NCBI GenBank assembly: GCA_013397115.1
Contig: VWZW01001252.1
Span: 1 to 64,000, forward strand
Origin: Edolisoma coerulescens
Taxonomy: Eukaryota > Chordata > Aves > Passeriformes > Campephagidae
Length of the DNA stretch: 64,000 bases
Reading direction: 5' to 3'
Shown: one piece after another, positions 12,501 through 24,500 of the stretch
How the letters are laid out: each line of letters opens with the position of its first letter
Numbering within the stretch: position 1 is the first letter of the stretch
Notes under the pieces: model-generated
The model's input: the letters and a program-made list of their open reading frames with translations, nothing else
Told to the model about the DNA's origin: nothing
Database searches by the model: none
Made by a program: the position numbers and the translations under genes

Positions 12501-15500
12501 TGATGGAGCAATGCTCAAGTGAATATAATCACGTCTCTCTATGGTGAAACACAAGGGACTGCTGTTTGCATGTCAATTACCTCCACACGTTTTTTTATCC
12601 AGAAGCTTGTATCCAGGCGGGCATTCGCACTCGTAACCGATCTTCAAGTCTTTGCAAATGTGTGAGCAGCCACCGTTGTTCATCGAGCATTCATTAACAC
12701 CTGCAGGGGATACACAGATCACCTATGACAAACGGGGGCTTCTAGTTGTGAGATTGGATAAAATGAAGAGATTTCCTCAGAAATTTTCCCGTTTCTATCA
12801 GTTTTGGTACTGGCCCTATAGAGCTCAAGTGCCTTCACAGATAGGAAGCCTCCGCTGTATCATTTCCTTGTTCTTTATTATTCCAAACCAACGCTGTGGG
12901 ATCATTTGGACTCAAAGCTAGTGGCTGAATGAATGGGGAGCCCTGGGGATACAGCGTATGTGAGTCTCTGCATCTCATCCCATCAGAGAGCTGCTGCTTT
13001 GAGCTGTTCTGCCACATGTGAGAAACTTCCAAGGGACCAGAGGGCTCTCTCCAGGATACTCCTCCTTCCCCATGCACTGGTTCATGTTGACTTTTCTGAA
13101 CAGTCTCTCTGAGCTTTAATAATTCATGCTGGGGGACTCTCATCTCCCAGGGGCCAGCTATTTTGAAATACTGTACTATTTTCCTATCTAGCTCCAAGGA
13201 ATGATCTATGTGAAAAATTCCAGAAAACACCGAAGTGCAGTCTGTCAGATACTCCATTAGCACTGAGATACAGTCCTCCCACAAACACGTCCCCCACAAC
13301 AGTCTTTGCTGGCAGCCCCCAGCAGCCCCAGTGCGCAATTTATGAAGCAACAGCCCCCATCCTCTCCTGGGGCCTTTTCTAATCCAAGGCCACCTCTCTG
13401 ATTGTGCTCTCAAGCACTGAAATGAAAAACAGAATAAATGGATCCTTGTATGTAGAACTGAATGAGAGGTTGGGGAAAGCTGGCTTCCTGTCAGAAAAAA
13501 CATTTCTTCTTGTTGTAATTGACCTACAAAAGGTGAAGAGAAAGTTCTCTCCTTCAGGAAGACTGCTGAACAGGAGCTGTGGGATTTCAGGGATAGTGGA
13601 CTCACCAGAACAAGGAAAACTGATTTGCTCCAGTCTATAATACAATTTAAAGGCAAATTTTTCATTTATCTTTTACTTCTTGCTTCCTTGCACACTGCGG
13701 GTGAGCAGCACAGCAGAGCCATTAAACCGTTGCTCTTGGAAGAAAATGGAAACAACCACAACCCAATTAAGTCAGTAAGACTGAGAAAATACCATGCCAG
13801 AAGGAATCCATCTCAGCTCTGGGATGCTTTCACCTTCCTAGCAGGTACATCTAGAGATATCAGTACATAATTAATAGAGCAAGTTCACCAGGCTCCGAGA
13901 AGGTGTCCACAGCCCCACTGTGCATTGTCACTGTTCAGTGACATTTATGGACAGAAATCTCCTATTCCTACACTTGCACGGGTCTGTAGCAAATTGGGTC
14001 GTAAACATGCACAACTGCTCTCTGCAAAATACTACAAAGGCTGTTTTGATTAACAAGCAAACTCTCACTCAGATGATTCCCATGGTTTCAGGGGTGCTTT
14101 GTGGAATGGATTGAGGGGCTGTAAATCAAGTGCTGGTTCACTTGCTGCACTTCTCAAGAGGAGCTGAGGAGAAGCCAGGCAGAGCCAGGCAGGAGGAGCC
14201 TGGGCAGCTGTTGCTCTTCACCCAAACTTCAGCAGTATATTCCCTGCCTGACTAAAACAGCCAGGTGTTGTCCTGCCTTCTGCAGTGATTTTTTGGGGGA
14301 CTCTCAGAGGGCACTGCAGAGTTTAGCCCAGCTAGACAGACACACTGAGCTGGGGAGTGTGTCCTGCACCTCTGCCTCCTGTGGGGATAACCTGTGTGAG
14401 GGCGTTACAGTCACAGCAACCCAGAGCACTTCACCCTTCAAGAAGCACCTTCCCCTGGGGGCTCTTCTCTGCTTCCCAACTCAAACAACACCTCATTGCC
14501 AGCCCAGGGCTGCACCAATCATGGCACCACAACTGCTGGCTTGAGCACCAGCCCAGCTGTGCTGTGCCACTGCCCAGTCTCCTATGAGAAACCAGGCTGC
14601 CAGCTTTGCTGGGAGACCTCCACAGACAGACAACTGCAACACCCACTCAGAGAAACAGGGAGATGTGGATTAGTGGAAAAAAGCAATGGCACACTGGAAG
14701 CATGAGGTAAGAGCATCCTCACTAGGCATGCACACACCCTTCCTTGTCTAAAACAGGGAGAGACTGATGGTTCTTCCTGAACAGGAGTTATTTAAGGGGC
14801 AGCCACTGAGCTCCATGATGTCATGGAAAGAGATGCCTGTTGGAGACATCTCTGCACTGGGGAAAACAACAAATGTGTTTGAGTAATGCTGCAGATTGGG
14901 GCCGGTGCCCACAATGTCTTGTGGGAAAGGCAGGAGAGGGCTGCCCTGTGCAGAGTGGCACAGCTCTGTGGCCTGGGCTCTGTTCCCCTGGCTCTGCCAG
15001 CCCTGACTCTCCTGGCATTCCCACTGCCCAGAGCTGGCAGGACGCTGCAGAGAGCAGCCTGCTGTCAATGCTGAGGGAAGCAGCAACAACATGTACAACC
15101 CAGAAACGGCTGAAGTCATCTCTCAGGGGTTGCTGCCACTCTACATGTTTTCACCTTCAAAGCATGTTCCCAACGCTATATTTTTATGGTGTTATCATCA
15201 TCTTAGAATTCAAAGATAACTTAGGCAATAAACTGGTCTGTGCTGTGGAGGACACTAGTATTTGGGGAGAGGGGGAATTCCTCATTCCTAGTCCCGTGCT
15301 CAGTTCATACATCCCTCCAAGAATAAAAACTGAGTGGAGAAGGGCACAGTTCAAACTTACAGATGATCAGACTAAGCTACTAATTACATTCATATGAAGG
15401 GTGATGAGAGAATAAAGGCAAGGAAAGAGGAGCAGAGTGAGAAATAGCATTAGCAGCTACATGTGGTTACACTCAAAGCTGTGAGCACCAGATGGAGAAG

Positions 15501-18500
15501 AGGGGAAGCAGTTACAACAGGAGCAACACGTAGAAGGCAAGTACTGTACCACATTCTTTCAGAGGCTCGTCAGACCAGTCCCTGCAGTCTCTATGTGAAT
15601 CGCACACTTTGCCTCCGTCAATGCACTCTCCACTCTTACACTGAAACTTGCTGGGACTTTCACATGCTGACTCTGTCATGTTGGGCAAGAGAGGAAAGCA
15701 ACTAAGTTAGATGAGGCTCATGACAACAAACAGGCTGACATAAAGCTCAAGAGGGCATCATTAGCAGAAATGGGATGGGATTAAGCAAATGAACATTGAG
15801 CCTGAACATCATGCAAGGAACTTTTCAAGTCATGCAGTCTGCCTGGTCAGCACAATCATCTCTCCCAAGCAATCCCGCTGCCAGAATGGCTTAAAACTGT
15901 ACAGGAAGCAGCTTGGCATGGCCCAGAGGAGCAGCACAGGCCTCTTCCCTTTCCAGAGGCCACACAGCCCTGGCAGATTTACCCCAGGGAGCACGAGGAG
16001 CCATCTGTACCTACCCTGGACACAGCCGGCCTCGTCACTGTTGTCAGGACAGTCGTGCACCTTGTCACACTGCTTTGCTCCATGGATACAGGTCCCATCG
16101 CCACACTGGAATTCATCTGGCTGGCAGGTCACCAGAGCTTTAAGACAACACATTCAAACATCAGCCACACAGAACTCAGTCATTTGTGTGGTACCTTTTA
16201 GCCACGTCCCTCTGACACTGCTGGGGTTGCACCCTCTGTCAGCAAATGTCAGGGGATTGGCTGCTTCCACCAAAGCAACAGAACTGCCTCAGCCACTGTT
16301 CTGTGCCCCTCTGCTGTCCCACATCACCCTCTACATCCTTGGGAAAACAGCATCAAAGCCCATATGAGCACACCCTGTCAAAACAGACTCAGTGCCAGCA
16401 GTGAAGCTTCTCTGGTGAGACAGAACAAAGCAAGAAGGCAGCAAAACTCCCAGCAGTGGAGCAGCTCTGGGGGCTGCAGTCTGTGTGAGGCCAGGCTGCT
16501 TTCCAGCTGGGAGTGTACAGTGACACTGGGTAGGCAAAGGCAACTGCTCCTCAGCTCTCCTTCCTTCAGAAAAAATTTACATTTAAGATACATTTCAAAA
16601 CATGTTCAGGCTAAGGCCCGGGTAAGAGACCTGTAGTGCCTCTGCCAAAGCCAGTGTGGTCACAGTAGGGATGAAGGCAGCAATGAGACACAATCATCAG
16701 GTTACTGAATGCCCATGAGCCAGCAGCCCACTGGAAGGCAGAAGAGCTCCACTGCACTGTGCTGTGGTGTTTCTTGGGGTTTCCAGCCCTAGACACCTCC
16801 ACAACTTCAGCCCAGGTTTCAGGCCTGAACTTCATTTGTCCAGGTCAGATTATAACGGGCTCAAACCAGATCTGATGAACAGCAAAGTTGGGGAAAAATA
16901 TAAACCAGACACCTGCACTGACCATACTAAAAGCTGCCGTATTTCCCTCCCCAAGTTACAATAAATGAGAGACCTCCCTAGCTGGGACCAGCCCTGTGCT
17001 GACACAGGGTACAGGCAGCCTGTAGTTCACCAGCAAACAAGCTCCCTGTTCCTGGGACATGTTTTGCAGCTTCCTTCTGAGAGGCCCATCGGATGTATTC
17101 TTAAAATCTTATTAAGGTAGCACACCCTGGAGAGCTCCTGATTCCAGCCTTTCCATCGTGTGACTGTGTCCTGGTAAGGTCTGACAGAAAATCACTGCTT
17201 CTGAGTAGTGAGGGGAGGCCAGCACTGGTGTTACTACATGGGAGGTGAGAGCTGTCTGCAGACTTCCCCGGACAATTTGACAAACTGGTTCTAATACAAA
17301 AATGACTACTCTCAGATAACCCAGGAAGAGCTGCAGACATGAAGTGAGCTAGCATCAATACCATAAAGTATCAGTTGCACAAAGACTCCACATTATTGGT
17401 GATTGCATCCCACAGGATGCAGGATCCAGGTTCATGGACTTAGTTCTAGTGCATCTTCAGCCAGCAAAAGGCACCAGAGACAGGAAAAGCCACAAGTGCA
17501 GTGCTGGTGGGGGAAGGGAGAAATCCTGTCATTAGAAATACACAGTATTCACATGAGGAAGGTTTGGAAATAGCGCTGCTCCTTGGAGAGGAAAACCATA
17601 TGCACTTTATTCATAAAAAGCTGCAAAGTGAGAAAAAAATCCCAAGCAATAAGCAGAGTTATGGGACCAGCTGTGCTGCCATGTTTCAGCTAATAAACCC
17701 AGGCACAGGAATGGGAAACCTCAGTGGGACATCTGGGACAGCAGCTCCAAACTAAGCACTGCTGCTCTACCAAATGGAGAAAAATGAAGGAGGGAAAGAA
17801 ACAAAGCTGTGGTCTGGGAGGGTCACAGACCACAGGTCTGGAAGTGGCACCGAGAGCTCCTGCAGGGAGGCAGAGTCACTTCTGCTTAAACTGCTCCTGG
17901 CATGTACAGCCACCTGCCTGGGGAAGCCCTGGCCATGGAGAGACCACCTTCCTCCACAGGAAACCCTGACTTCTGCCAAGCTAAACCTTGGCCACTGCAA
18001 GGCTTTTCCTGTTGTCTCACTGAAAATTCCTTTGCCACAATTGTTTCTTGTCTTCACCCATAACTTGAAAACCAGTTTGCTTCACCTTTTCTGTAGCGAC
18101 TTCTGTGTGGGGAGGTAGGATAGGATGGTCCTCCATTTCTGACTATAAATATTAACCCCTCACAAAAGTGTAATGTGTAATTAAAGCCAATGGGGGTTTT
18201 GTCTTTTCTAGAGCAGAAACAGGTCTCCAGTTTATCAAGTAAATCTGCATGACAACAGCTACAGATTTGGAAGGCAGCTGTTATAAAACATGTAATTGTC
18301 CTCAATTGTAATCTTCAAAGCTCTTCTAAAAAGCATACCTAAATGCTAAGAACAGAAAGGTTTCTAATCCTAAAATGAATTAAAATTAAGGAAACTTTTG
18401 TAGGAATTGCAAAGACAGTGTTGCACAAGCACCACAAGGCTGAGAGAAAAATGACAGCACAATTCTTAGTTGCTACAGAGACTGCAAAACACAGATGTGG

Positions 18501-21500
18501 GGCTGTACAGCTCCACTGCACAAGGCTTTGCTTCAAGAAGAGACAGAAATTTGGAGACCAGGCTGGGTTTCCTGGCTCACTTCTCCCTCCACCAGAGCTG
18601 TGAAAGTTCAGACCTTTGAGCAACAGCCCCTGAGCCTCTTAACAGACATCTAGAAAAGGCAGATATAATAATGGGTCTTACTGATCACAAAGGCATTAAA
18701 ATGGATGTATGGCATTTCTGGTTTTTTCTGCATTTTTCAGGAGAATTCCGTATTATCCTGAAGTTGAGACACTAACCCATCTTATCCCCACTGGCAGATT
18801 TGACAGCAGCTTCCTGTTAAGGCCATTCCCAAGGCAAAGCAATAACCCAAGAAGAGGGAAGAGCTGTGCTGTTTATTTGCACAAGATGTTCAGAAAATTG
18901 CTGTGCTAATTTGGAAGGTTTGAATCAGTGAAATCTCAGTAGTTTTACAGCCATCTCCTCTGCAAATCAAATAGAAAACAAATTACCAAAGCCCTGCTAA
19001 ATTAACAGGTGCCCTCAAAGAGACACACTTCCCATTTCCTGGGCACAAAGCTGCATCGCTCAAACTCAGCAGGTATATTCCAGATTCCAAATCTGAGCCT
19101 TAGTTTCTTCTGGTTTCTGGGTTTTTTTTCCTTCCTCCCCAAAAAAGAAAAACCCAACATTTGCAAAAAGCATCAATCCATTTATAGATGGGGAGACAGG
19201 CAGGAAAGTGTGAGGTCAGGTCTCAAGGGGTCTGTTTTCTTGCTGTCAGTTGTTAGCATTATTTATTCTCCCTCCTGGATGCCCTAATGCAAGTTGCAAA
19301 GGACATTTTAAAATATAACCATTCCAGATTTGGAGACTAATAAATCTAACCTAATGTTCATTTTATAAATATACATATATACATATTTGAATATATATGC
19401 TATGGAAAAAACCCCAGCCACCCAATGTTCTCACACAGCTTTCCTGAAATGACTCATTCCCTCCTATTTATTTGCTGTCTCACTGCCAAAACCTGTTCAC
19501 CAATTGTCACCCTTCATTTCTGCTCTACTCATTTACCAATCCAAAATGTTTATAACAAATGACAGGTGATGGCCTCATGACTTTTTTTAAAGCATTAGCT
19601 CCCATCCCTCTGTTTAGTGCACAAACCCCATATGATCCCCACTGCAAGAGAAAAGATGTAGTGGTGGGATCTGCAGTTTTAATTAAGTCCAGCCAAGGGG
19701 CCCATGTGCCATCCCTGTTGCTAAGGGGATGGAGCAGTGTCACACACCTGTAACTCCCTGCGTGCCCCATGAAACTGATCTCAGAGAATTTCTGGAGAGG
19801 AAAAGAATCATAAAGGTCCCTGAACTCTTCAGTCCTGCAGATGAGCAGTGATGCTGAGCTTCCAGAGCTCCCAAATGTCCCTTTCTTACTGCAGGCAGGT
19901 GCACCCCAGCAACAGCTGCATTTAGGATGGGGAAGCAACATTAATTTTGGCTCTGCCCCAGTCAGCACATCAGCTACACGAGCACTCAGTGCTGCAAGGC
20001 CTCTCTCGGTCGCTGCCTCAGAGAATCCCGTCCATGCAGTGCGAACGGCCGCGGGCTCACACACCGCTGGGGCACTGGGGTGCAACCAGAACCAGGCACT
20101 CTGTGCAGAGGAGCACTGGGACAGCTAAAACGTGGGGCTCTGAATCCCACTGTCTCCCAATCCATAGGACTGAAGGCAGCAGAACCAGCTCACAGGCTTG
20201 TTTCTCCTGGGTAGATACACCACATTGCGCTGGACTGAGACTTTCTGGGAAGAGACCCTCGTGTGCTAAATCTCCACTACTCAGAACTGTCTCAAGTCAC
20301 TTCTGCCACATTTCCCCCTTTCTCCACTGGTTGTCAGCACCGTGCTGTGCTGCAGCGGTGTCCAGCTGCGTCCTCTGCCCTGGGAGCTGCTGCTGGTGCC
20401 TCTGGAAGCGCTGCTGGCTGAGGCTGCTCTGCAGCTCAGGGAGGCTGGTGGAGCCGTGCTCCTTTCGGGCCTCACGGCTCGGCACTTTGAGCTCAGCTGG
20501 ACATGGCTGGTGCCCGTCAGACCAAGGAAAGAAGCTGGGGAACAGTGGGCTCTCTGGCTCAGGAAGGTACATGGGCACAGTCCCACTCCTCTCACCCAGC
20601 AGAATGTCAAAATACATGGGGCCTGTGAAAGACTTAAAACATTTCAAGTTGAACAACAGGGATTGAAATTTAAGAGGCATTTAATCAGAAAATGCCATCA
20701 GTGAGCTGCTCCCCTCTTTCTCCACTTGGCAATAGAAGGGAGCTCCCCTTTCCCTCTCCTGAGCTGTCCAAACTCTGCCATCCTGTCAGGCTGCTGTCAC
20801 TGCAGGGAATGCATCCCGTGGGACAGAGATCAGTTCTGCTGGAGTCCCCTGCACCAGACACCAGTTCTTCACCTGTGTTTATAATGTGGCCCTTGCCACT
20901 GTCTCCTGATTCGGAGGGGACACAGGTACAGGACTGCCCACAGGAGGTCTCAGAATGAAAACAGGCACCAAACCACCCAGGCTGCCCCAGCCAGCAGGGC
21001 CCATCTCCACCAGATGGCTTTTCTGAAACAGCCAGGAACCAGCTTTATCTCCTGACTCCACAGTCCCTGTGACCCTTCAGACCCTGGCCTGGGTACCTGC
21101 TGCCCAAGAGCTCTGTCAGCAACTTTATCACCTTCTTGGAGATGAAGGAAAAGACAGCCTACCTAATCCACCCCTCCTTGGGAAGGGTGACAGCCTTGTA
21201 CCCAGCAGCCAAAGCTGCTCTGTTCCTAACAAAACATTTCTGGCTTCTCCTATTCAGCTCTTGCCTCTCTTGAAAGAGTCCTTGGCTATTTGAAAGGCAC
21301 AGCAGCTCCAGGGTAACCTGTGGCTCATCCCCCTGCTCTCCTGCAGTGCAAAGAGTGGTGTCCAGGATTCACTAGGTTCCTCCTCTTGTTAAAGAAGACA
21401 ATGAATTTACATCTGCTTCTCTCTCTCTGGAAGACAGTCTGATCCCCAGCTCCTTGAAGGGCTCTCCCACACAGCTGCTCTGAGCTCACCAGCCTGGACA

Positions 21501-24500
21501 TGGTGTTGTCATGGGTATGAAAAGATGGTGCTGGCAAAAGTGGTAAATTTTCTTAGATACCTTGCAATAATCCCTGGGTTTGCAGCTGGTTACTGCCTTC
21601 GTCCCCAGAGGTGGCCCAATGTCAGAGCTGCTAAATATAAACAGCTATGTAAATATTTAATTTCAATCTTGTCATTATGAATATTCTAGCAAAACATTTT
21701 GCTCTTGTTTTCTCTCTCCCTCCTCAGGTAAGTGACCAGCTTGAACAGTTTAGTGGCTAAAAATGGATGAAACATTCAAAATACCACACATACCAACAAC
21801 AGCATGTTAAATGCATAAAGCCAGCTGAAAAGAAATCCATTATTTATTAGCTCTGTGCCTTTATCAAGCCAAGCTCAAAGTGCATTTCAAACTGGATTCT
21901 TCAGAGGTACTTCTCTTGACTACCTTGTTCAGTATACTCCAACTTCAGAGGTAGAAAATGAATTATTTTTTATCTGCTGATCATATATTCCCTTTAGCAT
22001 AGCAACTTCTAACCTCCAGGCTATGACCCCACCATGGAGCCTGAGGGCTTTGAACATTTTTCCCATTTTTCACTCCTTGTCTTTCTAGTGAAACAGATCT
22101 CCTCTGAGGCACGGTACCATCCAACAGCTCTTACACCTCCTCTCTGGATTCTCACAGAAAAAGCACAAAAGGAGTGTGGAATACACCTGACCCTGCTGGG
22201 CTGGGCACCCAGCCATGCCGTGTGGGACACTCCTTGTCTGGCACAGCTGCTGCTCTGACATCAAAGCCTTGCCTTCAAACACAGCCCACAGCAGCCTGCT
22301 GGCCCTCCCACCCCAGCCCGGAGAGCCCTTGGCCCTGCCCCTGCAGACACTCACGGCAGTCCTGCTCATCAGACTTGTCCTTGCAGTCCTCGTCCCCGTC
22401 GCACTTCCAGTTGAGGTGGATGCATTCGCCATTCCCGCACTGGAACTCGTGGGCCGCGCACGTGTTGAGGGCCTTGGCGTCGTATCCGCACTTCTCCATG
22501 GACTCGTCCGACTGATCCTCGCAGTCGGGCTGGTTGTCGCACACCCACAGCTCCGGGATGCACACGCTGTTGTTGCACTGGAACTCGTTGGGGTTGCAGG
22601 TCAGAGGGGAGCACTTCCTTTCATCGCTGCCATCCCCGCAGTCATTGTCACCGTCACACACGAAGATGATGGAGATGCACGACTTGTTACTGCACTGGAA
22701 CTCGTTGGGAGAACAGGCTTGGGAATAAAAACCAACAGGTGAGCTGGGAGGTCTCCAAGCCAGCCCTCACCACTGCACCAGTTTTAGCACATGAGGGATG
22801 TCTGAGGACAAAGGCACAAAGGCACTACTTCGGCTGTCCTACCCCAAAACATTTCTCCCAATGGTAACCACGTGGCAAAGAGCAATGCTCGCCAGCTGTG
22901 CCTCAGGATGCATCCTCCAGGGACCACGGGCAGCCCTGGAGAAGCAGGAGCAGCAGGGCTGTGGGAACTTGCGGTGAGAGAAGCGAGGGCAGTGCTGCCC
23001 TGGCACTGAGGAGCAGCCACTGAGGTGGGCCCCGGGGCAGGGGCAGGAGCACGGAATGGGAAGGGGCAGGAGGTTGCAGGGAGAGGCTGGGGCTGGGCTG
23101 GCAGCGCCGGGGCTCCGCTTGGCTCCACGCTGACATTACCAGCTTCCTGACTGTCATAAGCACAGAATCAGGTTTCAGGATTTCACAGTATGCCTGGTTT
23201 TGGACATATTAAGTGGGATGTGTAGGGTAAATATTTAGTGAGTCGAGCATCAATTTAGCTGCAATCTGCCAGTAAGGCCCTTTACAACACGCTGAATGCC
23301 TTCCCTGGAAATCACAACTCAACATTAACATACAAATGAGGCGCTTGACAGATAGAAGCTGAGTAGAGCACTCTCCTCTGCAAGCCTAATGGACAGCTGA
23401 AGCAGAGATGCCTGCTCAAATTAAACTCTCTGCTACTCCAACAAAGTGTAGTTCGAAGTCACTTTATTCCATCAAGGTGTGGGGGAACCAAAACCCTGGA
23501 AGAAATTCTCCATAAGTACTTTGAGATAGTTACTTACAAAAGAATTCTGCTTGTGCAGTTTCAGTCCTCTACAGGGAAGCTATGGCTTTGATAAATTAAA
23601 AGTACAATAAATATATGCATATAAATTACAATAAGTTTGTTTGTTTGTTTTTTACATTGCACTTGGGAATCTTCTTGTCCTGAGAAGTAGAAGTATTTAC
23701 TGCCCTATCTGCAGAGCCCCTACACTAAACCACACAGTTTAGATGGTACCCATCACTGCAATGGCAACTGCACCTGGAAAGCAGCAGAATCCCTATAAAG
23801 GATCTGTCATATCCCAGCTTTCAGCCAGTGACAGGAACCCAGTGGGATTCGACTGCAATATTATGTCGGGTTTATACCTGGGAATAAACCTGTATTTATC
23901 TAGCAATTAAGAACACATCCACTTGCACAGATGCTTATTTACATTCTGGCTGGCAAACTTGCTGGGCTCTGTCTGATAAACTAAGCAGCCTCTTGTTTTA
24001 CATCAGAGAATGAATATAAACACACACACACACACACATATATATGTATATACACCTCTCCCCTCCTGCCCCGTGCTCTGTCCCATTTAGCCCCAGGTTT
24101 TCCAGATGTTACAGCACAGCAATCCACCTAATCAGAAGAGAAAGAGGATTGCCTTCCTTGCTGCACTAGTGCCATGCACTGGCCAGGACCCAGGCTCCCT
24201 CCAGCAGGGAGAAACGTTAAAGAGAATCTCAGCTGCCCCACTTGATAGCAACCATGAAATACAACAGTGAGGTCATCAAAGGAGCTGCTCAGGCTCCTTC
24301 TGCACTTGGTAGAGTATTTTAGATCCTGAGATGCCCACCAGGCATCTGTCCTTTGGAGCAGCCACAATTTTTCCTCTCCAAACAGAAGGAACTGAGATCA
24401 GACAACAATATTAGGAGGAGAATTCTTCTCATAAGGACCTGAAATACAAGCACAGCCTGGTGGAGAAGCATTTAAATTCCTCTTTTCATGGCAGTATTGA

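Noticed and set aside
15789..16367. 192-codon plus-strand open frame
   Set aside because: It is antisense to the LA7 exon and runs into both flanking introns. It is explained by the Cys/Asp-rich exon on the other strand and has no motif.
22215..22742. 175-codon plus-strand open frame
   Set aside because: It is the antisense shadow of the LA4-6 exon, whose GC-rich sequence suppresses stops on the opposite strand.
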